A stretch of 64,000 nt of DNA. It comes from Bog-473 sp963719485 (GTDB lineage: Bacteria > Actinomycetota > Acidimicrobiia > Acidimicrobiales > RAAP-2). Positions 25,556 through 35,139 of the stretch are shown piece by piece. The stretch's first letter is position 1. Every line of letters begins with the position of its first letter. The stretch covers positions 3,348,001 to 3,412,000 of the forward strand of contig OY970387.1 of assembly GCA_963719485.1 (NCBI GenBank), written 5' to 3'. Below the pieces are notes generated by a model. It ran no database searches. It was not told the origin of the DNA and worked only from the letters and a program-made list of their open reading frames with translations. A program made the position numbers and the translations under genes.

Positions 25556-26467
25556 ATGAAGACCTTGCGCACCCCTGACGACCGTTTCGCCGACCTGCCC
25601 GGGTACGACTTCTCCCCGCACTACGCCGAGGTGGCCGACTCCGAGGGGGGCACGCTGCGGGTGCACTACCTGCGGGAGGGCGATCCTTCGGCGCCCGTGG
25701 TGCTCCTCATGCACGGCGAGCCGTCCTGGTCGTTCCTCTACCGCACCATGATCCCCGTCCTGACGGGCGCCGGCCTGCAGATCGTGGCGCCCGACCTCGT
25801 CGGCTTCGGGCGCTCGGACAAGCCGGCCGAGCGCGCCGACTACACGTTCGCCCGCCACGTCGAGTGGATGCGCGAGCTGCTGTTCGACCGGCTCGACCTG
25901 GGTGGCGTCACCCTGGTGTGCCAGGACTGGGGCGGGCTCATCGGCCTGCGCCTCGTCGGCGAGCACCCGGACCGCTTCGCGCGGGTCGTGGCGGCCAACA
26001 CCTTCCTGCCCACCGGTGACACCAGTCCCGGCGACGCCTTCTTCGGCTGGCAGCGCTTCTCCCAGGAGGTCGAGACGTTCCCCACCGGCGGCATCGTCCG
26101 CGGCGGCTGCGCCAAGCCCGTCGCGCCCGAGGTCGAGGCGGCCTACGACGCGCCGTTCCCCGACGAGTCGTACAAGGCGGGGGCGCGGCAGTTCCCGCTG
26201 CTCGTGCCGTCCCGGCCCGACGACCCCGCCCACGACGCCAACGTGGCGGCCTGGGTGGGCCTGGCCGCGTTCGACCGGCCGTTCCTGTGCGCCTTCAGCG
26301 ACAGCGACCCCATCACCAAGGGGGCGGACCGCGGCCTCCGGGAGCGCATCGCCGGGGCACAGGGGCAGCCCCACACCACGATCGTGGGCGGCGGCCACTT
26401 CCTCCAGGAGGACTGCGGGCCGGAGCTGGCCGAGGTCGTGGTCTCCTTCGTCGCCGCCACCCCGTGA
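25556..26467 (+). CDS. haloalkane dehalogenase-like alpha/beta hydrolase (HLD-I type)
   Basis: The 303-residue enzyme has HGEPSWSFLYRTM (oxyanion loop with the halide-binding Trp), the nucleophile Asp in LVCQDWGGLIGLRL (Asp-Trp-Gly-Gly), an acid in FSDSDPIT and catalytic His in GGGHFLQED. The Asp nucleophile and the Trp next to it match the DhlA/DhmA branch, which hydrolyses carbon-halogen bonds; some relatives act on other substrates. GTGA overlap with the next gene shows co-translation with the BVMO. Confidence 0.87.
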   Translation: MKTLRTPDDRFADLPGYDFSPHYAEVADSEGGTLRVHYLREGDPSAPVVLLMHGEPSWSFLYRTMIPVLTGAGLQIVAPDLVGFGRSDKPAERADYTFARHVEWMRELLFDRLDLGGVTLVCQDWGGLIGLRLVGEHPDRFARVVAANTFLPTGDTSPGDAFFGWQRFSQEVETFPTGGIVRGGCAKPVAPEVEAAYDAPFPDESYKAGARQFPLLVPSRPDDPAHDANVAAWVGLAAFDRPFLCAFSDSDPITKGADRGLRERIAGAQGQPHTTIVGGGHFLQEDCGPELAEVVVSFVAATP

Positions 26468-27930
26468 CCAGCGAGCACCGCGTCGTCATCGTCGGAGCCG
26501 GGTTCTCCGGTATCGGGATGGCGGCGCGCCTCCGCTCCATGGGCGTGGAGGACTTCGTCGTCCTCGACCGCGGCAACGACCTGGGCGGCACGTGGCGGGA
26601 CAACTCCTACCCGGGCGCCTGCTGCGACGTCCCCTCCAACCTCTACTCCTTCTCGTTCGCGCTCAATCCCGACTGGTCGCACTCGTTCTCCGCGCAGAGC
26701 GAGATCTGGGACTACCTGCGCGACTGTGTCGACCGCTTCGAGGTGGGGGGACATCTGCGCTTCGGCCGGGCGGTGGAGGAGGCGCGCTGGGACGAGGCGA
26801 GGACGCGCTGGGTCGTGCGGACGACCGGGGGCGAGGAGTACGGCGCCCCGGTGCTCGTGTGGGCCACGGGGTCGCTGAGCGAGCCGTCGATCCCGGATTT
26901 CCCCGGACTGGCCGACTTCCGGGGCAAGGTCTTCCACTCCGCCCGCTGGGAGCACGGTTTCGACCTGACCGGGAAGCGGGTGTGCGTCGTCGGCACCGGC
27001 GCCTCGGCGATCCAGTTCGTGCCGCAGATCGCGCCCGTCGTCGAGCATCTGTACCTCCACCAGCGGACGCCGCCCTTCGTCGTCCCCCGGCGTGACCGGG
27101 CGGTATCGGCCCTGCGCAAGCTCGCCTACCGCAAGGTCCCGACGCTCCAGCACCTGTCCCGGCTCCGCATCTACGCCATGTTCGAGGCGCTGCTGTCGGT
27201 CTTCGTCGGCCATGGGGAGCGGCGGAAGGCCGCCGTGCGCAAGGCGGCGCTCGACCACCTCGCCAAGCAGGTACCCGACGAGGCCCTGCGCGAGGTGCTC
27301 ACGCCACACTACGAACCGGGGTGCAAGCGGCTCCTGCTCTCGGACGACTTCTACCCCTCGCTGAACCGGCCCAACGTGGAGGTCGTGGCGTCACCGGTGG
27401 CCTCGTTCACGGCGCACGAGGTGGTCGGGCAGGACGGCATCGCCCGCCCGGTGGACGTCGTGATCATGGGCACCGGCTTCGAGGCGGCCGAGCCACCGTA
27501 CGCCGAGCACATCGTCGGCACGGCGGGGGTCCGGCTGGCCGAGATCTGGAAGGCGGACGGGGTCGAGGCCTATGCCGGCTCGACGGTGGCGGGCTTCCCG
27601 AACCTGTTCCTCATGATCGGGCCGAACTCGACGCTGGCCCACAATTCGATGATCTACATGATCGAGTCGCACATCAACTACATCGCCAGCGCGTTGAGCT
27701 TCCTGCGCCGCCCCGGCGTGCGCGTGGTGGAGGTCAGGCCCTCGGTGCAGCGGCGCTACAACGAACGCCTGCAGGCCCGGCTCGAGCACTCGGTCTGGGT
27801 CGAGGGCGGGTGCGGCAGCTGGTACCTCGACCATCGGGGCCGCAACACCACGCTGTGGCCCGACCACACCTGGAAGTTCCGCCGGCTGACCCGGCGCTTT
27901 CACCCCGGCGAGTACACCGTCCACGCGTAG
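26464..27930 (+). CDS. flavin-containing Baeyer-Villiger-type monooxygenase
   Basis: The 488-residue protein has FAD site VIVGAGFSGIGMAARL, fingerprint FRGKVFHSARWEH (F-x-G-x3-H-x3-W), NADPH site VCVVGTGASAIQ, and a typical LFLMIGPNSTLAHNS near the C-terminus. It belongs to the shorter BVMO type without the N-terminal extension of the enzyme at 10913. Start GTG overlaps the dehalogenase stop. Together with that gene it could open or hydroxylate a halogenated or cyclic ketone substrate, which is an inference. Its 3' end overlaps the convergent permease gene by 31 bases. Confidence 0.9.
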   Translation: MTSEHRVVIVGAGFSGIGMAARLRSMGVEDFVVLDRGNDLGGTWRDNSYPGACCDVPSNLYSFSFALNPDWSHSFSAQSEIWDYLRDCVDRFEVGGHLRFGRAVEEARWDEARTRWVVRTTGGEEYGAPVLVWATGSLSEPSIPDFPGLADFRGKVFHSARWEHGFDLTGKRVCVVGTGASAIQFVPQIAPVVEHLYLHQRTPPFVVPRRDRAVSALRKLAYRKVPTLQHLSRLRIYAMFEALLSVFVGHGERRKAAVRKAALDHLAKQVPDEALREVLTPHYEPGCKRLLLSDDFYPSLNRPNVEVVASPVASFTAHEVVGQDGIARPVDVVIMGTGFEAAEPPYAEHIVGTAGVRLAEIWKADGVEAYAGSTVAGFPNLFLMIGPNSTLAHNSMIYMIESHINYIASALSFLRRPGVRVVEVRPSVQRRYNERLQARLEHSVWVEGGCGSWYLDHRGRNTTLWPDHTWKFRRLTRRFHPGEYTVHA

Positions 27931-28943
27931 GCCCGCAGCGCCAGCGCGCACAGCACGACCGCAAAGAGGGCGAGGGCCCCGATCTCCGGCAGTACCGCGG
28001 TCAGCCCGTCGTGGTCGTAGATCAGCTTGACGAACGCGTCCATGGCCCAGGCCTGGGGCACCACGTGGCCGACGCCCCGGACCACCGGTCCCACCACGTC
28101 GAGCGGGTACACGCAGCCGCCCAGCATGCCCCCCACGATGCCGAGGACGACAGCGAGCGAGATCGCCTGCTCTTCCGTGCGCGAGCGCATGCTCACGAGC
28201 GCGGCCGCGCCCGCGTAGGCCAAGGACAGCATCGCCAGCACGAGGAAGACCCCCGCAGGGTTGCCCCAGTGCACGCCGAAGATGAACGTCCCGACGAGCA
28301 GGAGGCCGGCACACTGCGCGGCCGCCACGCACAGGCTCGTCGCGATGAGAGCCGCCACGACCGATCGCCGGCGCACGGGCGCCGCGGCCAGGCGGTTCAT
28401 CAGGCCGAGCCGGCGCGACTCCACCACGCCCGAGGACAGGAGCAGCACCGTGATGCCGAGGAACAGGACGAGGTCGGCCGGCGCCACGTAGGAGAAGGGG
28501 CTGAGGGCCGCGGGCACGCCGGTGTGGGCGAGGGTGACGTCGGTCACGACGGTGTGCGTCCCCTCGGCGGCGATGAGGTCGAGCAGGGCCACCACGTCCG
28601 TGCGTGCCTGGACCGCGCTCGTCGACGCCGACTCGCTCACGAAGTCGACGCGCTGCGCACCCGGCGGCGCGGGGAGAGCGACGAGCCCGGCGACGACCCG
28701 ACCCCGCAGGATGTCGTCGCCGAGCTGTGCCCGGTTGGGCTCGATCCGCACTTTGAGGTCGCCGGTGCGGGCGACCAGGTGGATGAGGCGCTGGGAGGGG
28801 TGGACGAGGCCGATCGGCTCCTTGGGGCTGCCGGCGAGCAGGCCCGTGACGAGGATGAAGAGGACGGGGAACACGGTGGCGACGAAGAGGTAGCGCCGGT
28901 CGCCCACGGCCCGACGAAGGTTGACGCGGATGATCGGGATCAC
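27900..28943 (-). CDS. ABC-2 type transporter permease
   Basis: The 347-residue protein has an N-terminal membrane helix (RYLFVATVFPVLFILVTGL), a large external loop, and five C-terminal helices (e.g. LVLFLGITVLLLSSGVV, ALVSMRSRTEEQAISLAVVL, ALFAVVLCALALRAYAW). This is the six-helix ABC-2 export permease layout. Its GTG start overlaps the stop of the second permease gene. No ATP-binding protein gene adjoins the pair, so the ATPase must be encoded elsewhere. Substrate unknown; lipid, polyketide or drug export are typical for the family. Confidence 0.82.
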   Translation of the reverse strand: MIPIIRVNLRRAVGDRRYLFVATVFPVLFILVTGLLAGSPKEPIGLVHPSQRLIHLVARTGDLKVRIEPNRAQLGDDILRGRVVAGLVALPAPPGAQRVDFVSESASTSAVQARTDVVALLDLIAAEGTHTVVTDVTLAHTGVPAALSPFSYVAPADLVLFLGITVLLLSSGVVESRRLGLMNRLAAAPVRRRSVVAALIATSLCVAAAQCAGLLLVGTFIFGVHWGNPAGVFLVLAMLSLAYAGAAALVSMRSRTEEQAISLAVVLGIVGGMLGGCVYPLDVVGPVVRGVGHVVPQAWAMDAFVKLIYDHDGLTAVLPEIGALALFAVVLCALALRAYAWTVYSPG

Positions 28944-30030
28944 GGCGTCACCATCCGGCGCACCCTGGCCATGGCCAACCCTCCGGTGACCAGCGCGATG
29001 AGGCAGAGGACGAGGAAGGGCCCGATCACCGACGACGCCGGTTCCCGCAACAGGGCCAGCCGCCCGAAACCGACGACGGCCCAGCCGTTGGGCGTCCCCA
29101 GGCTGAGCACCTGGAGCGCCTCGGGAAGGGCTCCGGGCGGCAACAGGTTGCCGCCCAACAGCGCCAGGACGAGCCCGACGATCAACGAGGCGGCGAACGC
29201 CTCCTGCGGCGTGCGGGCGAAGGACGTGAGGAAGGCGCCGAGGCCGCACATGGCCGCGGTGGCGCCGACGCACATCATGAGGACGCCGAGCGGGTCGCCC
29301 CAATCGGCACCGAAGGCGGCCGCCGTCACCCCCCAGACGATGAGGATGGAGGTGAGCCCCGTGAGTGCGATGGCGAGCAACTTGCCCCAGACGATGGCAC
29401 TCGGCCTGACGGGCGCCGCGGCCAACCGGGCCAGCGTGCCCGTCGCCCGCTCCATCAGGAGCGAACGCATGCCGAGACCGCTGCCGATGAAGAGGAACAC
29501 AATCGCGATGGACGGTGCGAAGTAGTCGAGCACGGCCTTGCCGCCGTTGCCGAGCGTGCTGGCCGACACGGAGATGGCGGCCGTATCGGTGGCCGTCCCG
29601 CGTTCGAGGCGGCCGGCGTAGAGGCGGCTCGCCAGGCCCGCCGCCAGCGACTCGGCGTATTCCTGACCGACGAGTGCGTTGGACCGGTCGACGACGTCGA
29701 ACCCGGGAGAGGGCGTCGCTCCGGGAGCCACCATCGGGATCAGCAGGTGTGCCGAGCCTCTTGTGGTCCCCGGAGACCACGACGCCGGCCGCCAGCGTTC
29801 CTTCCGCCACATCGCGCTCGCACCGCCGCCTCTCCGGGGACGATGCGGACGACGACGTTGCGCGGGAGCTGGCTGGCGTGGACCGCGGCGCGCACGAGGG
29901 CCGGAGAGGCGCCCGACACGCCGATGGGGAGCACGGCGGTGGAGGCGTTGCCCGCAAAGGCGAAGCCGAGGATGGCGGCGATGGCGACGGGCGCCACCAG
30001 GCAGGTGATCACCGCCGAACGGTCGCGCAC
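28940..30030 (-). pseudogene. ABC-2 type transporter permease, interrupted by two nearby frame shifts
   Basis: The C-terminal part (about 28940-29755) encodes LDYFAPSIAIVFLFIGSGLG, MERATGTLARLAAAPVR and four more membrane helices. The N-terminal helix (ITCLVAPVAIAAILGFAFAG) is in another frame from about 29815 to 30030, and the 55 bases between are in the third frame (DVAEGTLAAGVVVSGDHKR). Protein similarity is continuous across both shifts and no in-frame stop has accumulated, so this may be sequence error rather than decay. Length is not a multiple of three. The start could be a GTG at 30030 or an unusual codon upstream behind AGGAG. Confidence 0.65.
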
Positions 30031-30195
30031 CCGCCGGCGCAGTTCGTTGAGGGTGATGACGGCCCCGGTCAGGCGCGGCGCTCCTGACCCTGGCGACGTG
30101 ACCGCACCGGCAAAAACTAATGGGTCGGCCCTGCTGGGCGCGCCGGGAACCGAGGCGTTCGAGGCCGCCGGCCCCCGCGCCGGCTCCGTGAGGTA

Positions 30196-30228
30196 CTTGT
30201 AGAATATTCACTGTTGTGGTCGTACAAG
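30196..30228 (+). promoter_or_regulatory. AT-rich promoter/operator of the MFS-MarR unit
   Basis: TAGAAT (30200-30205) lies 10 bases before GTG 30216 and is flanked by CTTGTA (30196-30201) and TACAAG (30223-30228), a 6-bp inverted repeat spanning the start codon. The downstream MarR-type gene is the natural candidate to bind it. Confidence 0.35.
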
Positions 30229-31702
30229 AGCTTGTTCCGACCGGACTGAGCCGCCGCCGGCGCGTCGGTGTCCTGCTCATCTGCTGGCTGAGCCTGTTCA
30301 TCGTCGGGCTCGACGTCACCGTCGTGAACGTCGCGCTGCCGTCGATCGGCCGGGACTTGGACGCCGGCATCTCGGGGCTGCAGTGGACGGTCGACGCCTA
30401 CACGGTCGTGCTGGCGAGCCTGCTGATGCTCTCGGGCTCGACGGCGGACCGGTTCGGCCGGAAGCGGATCTTCGTCGTCGGGCCTGGTGGTGTTCTCCGC
30501 CGGGTCGCTGCTGTGCAGCCTGGCCCCGAGCGTCGGCCTCCTGGTGGTGTTCCGCGTGCTCCAGGCGGTCGGCGGCTCGATGCTGAACCCGGTCGCGATG
30601 TCGATCATCACGAACACCTTCACGGACCCGCGCGAGCGGGCCCAGGCGGTCGGCGTCTGGGGCGCCGTGTTCGGCGTCTCGATGGCGCTCGGGCCGATCG
30701 TCGGCGGCGCGCTGGTCGTCGCTCGGTCGGCTGGCGGTCGATCTTCTGGATCAACCTCCCGGTCGGGCTGGTCGCGATCGTGCTGACGCTGCGCTTCATC
30801 CCCGAGTCGCGGGCGCCGACGGCCGCGCCGGTTCGATCCGGTCGGGTCAGGCGCTGGTGATCGTGCTGCTGGCCTCGCTGACCTACGGCATCATCGAGGC
30901 GCCGGGCACGCGGCTGGTCGCTCGCCGGTCATCGTGGCCGCGTTCGCGGCCGCGGCGGCCGCTCTCGTCGGGCTGCTGCTGCTACGAGCCGCGCCGGCGC
31001 GAGGAGCCCGCTCATCGACCTGCGCTTCTTCCGCTCGATCCCGTTCTCGGCGTCGATCTCATCTCGGTGGCGGCGTTCGCCGCGTTCGGCGGGTTCCTCT
31101 TCCTCAACACGCTCTACCTCCAGGACGTGCGCGGGCTCTCGCCGGTCCAGGCCGGGCCTGGCCACCGTGCCGATGGCGCGTCGATGACCGTGGTGGCGTC
31201 GCCGCTGTCGGGCCGGATCGTCGGCCGCCGCGGCGCCCGCCTGCCGCTGCGTGATCGCCGGCGTCTGCCCTGGTGGTCGCGTGCGCGCATGCTGAGCCGG
31301 CATCGAGCCCGACCACCGCCGTCTCGCTGGCTGTTCGCGGCCTACGTCGTGTTCGGGCTCGGCTTCGGCTTCGTCAACGCGCCGATCACGAACGCCGCCG
31401 TCTCCGGGATGCCGCGGGCCCAGGCGGGCGTGGCCGCGGCGATCGCCACGACCTCCCGGCAGTTCGGCCAGACGCTCGGCGTGGCCGTCGTCGGGGCGAT
31501 CGCTGCTCGCGCTCGGCCGAGTCGGTCCGCCGGCGCGCGACCTGTCGTCGGCGAGCCGCCCGGCTGGTGGACGCTCGCGGGCTGCGGCGCCGTCGTGCTC
31601 GTCGCTCGGCCTCGCTGGCGACCACGGGGCGGGCCGCCGCAGTCGGCCCGAGCGGACGGCCGCGAGCTCAATCCGGAGGCCCTCGAGCGGCAGGATCAGT
31701 GA
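30216..31702 (+). pseudogene. MFS drug-efflux transporter (DHA2/EmrB-like), frame-shifted many times
   Basis: Pieces in three frames join to a 14-helix DHA2 transporter: LFIVGLDVTVVNVALPSIGR (motif D1), LSGSTADRFGRKRIFVVG (motif A), VLQAVGGSMLNPVAMSIITN (motif B), ALGPIVGGALV (motif C), GWRSIFWINLPVGLVAIVL, and AFGGFLFLNTLYLQDVRGLS. I count at least eight shifts, starting near 30480 and 30720. Several extra bases fall in GGC runs (GGGCCTGG at 30480 and 31155). Segments between shifts are well conserved. Total length is not a multiple of three. The stop overlaps the MarR start (GTGA). Confidence 0.75.
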
Positions 31703-32149
31703 CAACGGTAGGCAAGCGACGCGGGCCCGCGCAGGACGACACCGCACGCGAGGTCTGGCTGCTGATGTGCGACCTCGTGCTCGACAACGAGCGGCGGCGC
31801 GAGGTCGCCGAGGCGCTGGGCATGAGCTTCGGCCGCACCCGCGCGCTGCGCCGGCTGGCGCGGCCAGCCGATGTCGATGGGCGAGCTGGCCGCCGCGCTC
31901 GGCATCGACCCCCCCAACGCGACGCGTGTCGTCGACGAGCTGGAGCGCCAGGGCCTCGTGAGCCGCCGGCCGCATCCGACCGACCGGCGGGCCAAGGTCG
32001 TGGCCGCCACGAGCCGGGGTGCCGCCACCGCCCGGCGGGCCGACGAGATCCTGGGCCGGCCGCCTGCGGGACTGGCCGCGCTCGGCGGAACCGACCTGAA
32101 GGAGCTGGCCCGGATCCTCGGGGTGGTCGCCCCTTCGGCGGCAACCTGA
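31699..32149 (+). pseudogene. MarR-family transcriptional regulator, one frame shift
   Basis: The first part (REVWLLMCDLVLDNERRREV and GMSFGRTRALRRLAR) is in frame with GTG 31699. Near 31863 one extra base moves the rest, PMSMGELAAALGIDPPNATR (recognition helix) and GLVSRRPHPTDRRAKVV (wing), into the next frame, which ends at 32149. The length of 451 bases equals 150 codons plus one base, fitting a single insertion. It is translationally coupled to the efflux gene, as is usual for MarR repressors that control export pumps. Confidence 0.75.
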
Positions 32150-32172
32150 TCGTTCTCCCCAGTCCGCCGGGC

Positions 32173-32547
32173 TCAACCCTCCCCGCCGGGCGCGGCGCCC
32201 TGCAGGGCGGCCATCACGGCCGCCAGCTCGGCCGCCGGGCTGAATTGCACGAACTCGGTGCCCGCTTCCGCGGCGGGAATGTGTCCGGGCGGGAGGTAGA
32301 AGGCTTCCCCGGCCCGGATCGTCTCCTCGCCGTCCGTGTAGCGGACCGTCATCTGCCCCTTCAGCAGGAAGCCCCAGTGTGGACACGGGCAGTGCCCGCC
32401 CGGCAGGGACTGGAGCATCGGGGCCAGGTCGGCGTCCTGGCGTATGGAGACGAAGTTGACCGTGTAGTCGGCGAGCTCGCCGCTGGAGTCGACCGCAGGG
32501 CCGAAGTCCTCCACACGCGGTGCGGTGCTCTGGGACAGGCTGGGCAT
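32173..32547 (-). CDS. cupin-domain protein
   Basis: The 124-residue single-cupin protein contains GGHCPCPHWGFLLKGQMTVRY (motif 1 with His residues; the Glu is replaced by Gly/Leu) and GEAFYLPPGHIP (motif 2). Cupins of this size bind a metal and a small ligand or sense it. An AAGGAGAAGG just before ATG 32547 supports the start. Unlike its neighbours it is intact. Function unknown. Confidence 0.8.
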   Translation of the reverse strand: MPSLSQSTAPRVEDFGPAVDSSGELADYTVNFVSIRQDADLAPMLQSLPGGHCPCPHWGFLLKGQMTVRYTDGEETIRAGEAFYLPPGHIPAAEAGTEFVQFSPAAELAAVMAALQGAAPGGEG

Positions 32548-32613
32548 GACCTTCTCCTTGTCTGTGGTGGTTGTCCGTGACGAGTCGGCGCGAGTGGGTG
32601 TCGGGCGTTCCGC

Positions 32614-33253
32614 TCAGGAGCCCGCGTTGGCGGTCAGCGCCACCCGGGCGTGACCCACGACGGCGGGCCGCAAGAACCAGGGGGCTTTCTCCAGCGTGGC
32701 TGCCGTCGCCTCGACGTCGAAGCCGGCACCCCGGATGCTCTCGAGGGTGGGCCGGTTGCACTCGCACCCGGCGACGAACCGGTTGACGGCGTTCATCCGG
32801 TCCTGCTGCCGTGCGGTCTTCGGGTCGTCGGAGCGGACGTGCTCGAAGAAGACGAGCTGTCCACCCGGGCGCAGGACGCGATGGATCTCCCGCAGGGCAC
32901 GCGGTTGGTCGTCGACGCCGCACAGGACGAGCGTCGAGACCACGGCGTCGAACGAGTCGTCCGCGAACGGCAGGTCCTCCGCCGGGGCCCGCAACACGCG
33001 AGCGGCCGGGAGCTGTCGCGCGCACGTGTGCCTGCAGCCGCCGCAGCATGTGCGGGTCCGGCTCGGTGATGGTGAGCGACTCCACCGCGGCGCCGTACGA
33101 GGAGAGGTTGGAACCGGTCCCGCCCCCGATCTCGAGCACACGGCCGGAGAGCGAAGAGAGGAGATCGTCGCGGTGGGCCCGCAGTCCCGCTTTCTCGACC
33201 TTGACCATCTGCCGGTCGTAGGTCAGTGCGAAGAATCGTTTGCGCAGGCTCAC
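32614..33253 (-). pseudogene. class I SAM-dependent methyltransferase, one frame shift
   Basis: The N-terminal part from GTG 33253 reads KRFFALTYDRQMVKVEKAGL and VLEIGGGTGSNLSSYG, the SAM-binding motif I. Near 33015 the frame changes, after which LPFADDSFDAVVSTLVLCGV (motif IV) and LRPGGQLVFFEHVRSDD follow to a stop at 32614. This resembles the phosphatidylethanolamine/menaquinone-type and thiol methyltransferase group. 640 bases is 213 codons plus one, consistent with one extra base. GGAGGGAGG lies upstream of the start. Confidence 0.75.
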
Positions 33254-33456
33254 GTCGCCTCCCTCCAACGGATCAACTGGCTGCCACGTTAGGGATCCCC
33301 CCGGATGGCCGCATGGGGCGACTGCCCCATCTTTGGCGACGCTTCGGACTGCACGCGGCCTCATTCGGCGGATGAGGCCTGAGCGTGACGCGCCCCCAGT
33401 GTGAGTTTCACCTGAGAGGCGGGTCCCCACACGGAAACCCGGGTGGAACCAGGGGA

Positions 33457-33462
33457 TAGCGT
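33457..33462 (+). promoter_or_regulatory. putative -10 box of a leaderless transcript (HD-LuxR gene)
   Basis: TAGCGT lies 7 bases before GTG 33470. Confidence 0.4.
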
Positions 33463-33469
33463 CGTCGGG

Positions 33470-35049
33470 GTGAGCACTGCACCGGTGCAGGAGCCGGCGC
33501 CCATCCGCCTCGCCGAGCTCGTGGCCGCCTTGTCGCTGGGGATCGACCTCGGCTTCGGCCAACCGATGGAGCACGTCCTTCGGCAGTGCCTCATCGCGCT
33601 GCGCATCGGGGAAGGCGTCGGGCTGGACGACGACGAGCGCCTCGTCGTCTACTACACCGCGCTGCTCGTCAACGTCGGCTGTCATTCCGACGCGCACGAG
33701 CAGGCCAAGTGGTTCGGCGACGACATCGCGCTCAAGGCGGGCAAGTACGACCACGAGCATGCGGCGTGGCCGGCGCCGCCGCGGCCATGCGCCTCATCGG
33801 ATCGGGGAACCCGCCGCTGCACCGGTTCCGGGTCGGCCTCGAGTTCGCCGTGTCGGGCCACCGTGATCTCAACGGCATGATCGCCCGCCACTCGGCCCTG
33901 GCGCGCACGCTGGCTCGTCAGCTCGGCCTGCCCGACGCGGTCCAGGAGGCGGTGGGCGCCTCCTACGAGCGCTGGGACGGCCGCGGCTGGCCGGGCGACT
34001 TGAAGGGGAGCGACGTCCCGCTGGCCGCGCGGGTCGCCCAGATCGCCGAGTACGTGGAGGTGGCGCAGCGGGTGGGCGGGCCCGAGGCCGCCAGGGAGCT
34101 CGCCCGCAAGCGGTCTGGTTCGCAGTTCGACCCGGACCTCGCCGCCCTTCTGTGCGCCGAGTCGGACCTGATCTTCGCCGACTTCGAGTCGGCGCAGACC
34201 TGGGATGCGGTCATCGACGCCGAGCCCGCGCTGGGCGTCAGGCTCTCGGCCGACGGCTTCGACGTGGCGCTGCGCGCCGTGGCCAACTTCGTCGACCTCA
34301 AGTCGCCGTACATGCTCGGGCACGCGGCGGCCGTGTCGCAGCTGGCGGGTGACGCCGGTGCCCAACTCGGGTTCGGACAGGATTTGGTCACCACCATGCG
34401 CCGGGCCGGTCTGGTGCACGGTCTCGGCCGTCTCGGTGTGTCCAACTCCATCTGGGACAAGCCGGGCCCGCTGGGCGCAGGGGAGTGGGAACGGGTGCGC
34501 CTGTTCCCGTACCTGACCGGTCGGATGCTGCAGCAGTCCGCCGCGCTGGCCCCGCTCGGGGCCGTCGCCGTCCAGCTGCGCGAGCGCCTCGACGGTTCGG
34601 GCTATCCGCGTCAGCTGGGGGGCTCGGCCATCTCCGTGCCGGGCCGGCTGCTCGGCGCGGCGGACGCCTACCAGTCGATGTGCGAGCCCCGTCCGCATCG
34701 TCCTGCGCTGGACCCCGAGGAGGCCGCGGCGGAGCTTCGAGCGGACGTGAAGGCGGGCCGCCTCGATGCGGACGCCGTCGACGCCGTGCTCGGGGCCGCC
34801 GGCCACCGGACCGGCCGTCGGCGCGACGGCCCGGCGGGCCTCACCGTGCGCGAGATCGACGTCCTCCGGCTCCTGGCGCGAGGGCTCTCGAGCAAGCAGA
34901 TCGCGCGCGAGTTGGTGATCTCGCCTAAGACGGCGCGCAACCACATCGAGCACATCTACGTGAAGATCGGCGCATCGAGCCGAGTGACCGCGAGCCTCTT
35001 CGCCATGGACCACGGCCTGTTGCCCGTGACGGACGGTGTCGAGGCGTGA
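33470..35049 (+). pseudogene. HD-domain/LuxR-type transcriptional regulator, one frame shift
   Basis: The first 100 residues (LVAALSLGIDLGFGQPMEHV, YYTALLVNVGCHSDAHEQAK) contain the HD phosphohydrolase start with the H-D pair. Near 33770 a base appears missing and the frame changes to VAGAAAAMRLIGSGNP, continuing through a second HD-GYP-like half (GRLGVSNSIWDKPGPLGAGE). It ends with a LuxR helix-turn-helix (LTVREIDVLRLLARGLSSKQ, ISPKTARNHIEHIYVKIG). Such fusions may link cyclic-nucleotide or nucleotide hydrolysis to gene control. The long second part is intact, so a sequencing error is likely. Confidence 0.75.
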
Positions 35050-35139
35050 CGACGACCCCCGGTCGAAGGGTTCTCCGGGCCGGCTGAGCGACCCGCGTGC
35101 CATGCTCTCGCTGACGTCGAGATGCGGAGGGGTGCGCGT

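Noticed and set aside
27321..29525. 734-codon plus-strand open frame
   Set aside because: Overlaps the BVMO end in another frame and is antisense to both permeases; composition is Arg/His/Gly-rich.
30929..33760. 943-codon minus-strand open frame
   Set aside because: Only a short internal part (methyltransferase N-terminus near 33253-33015) is recognisable; the rest is antisense to MFS, MarR and HD-LuxR genes.
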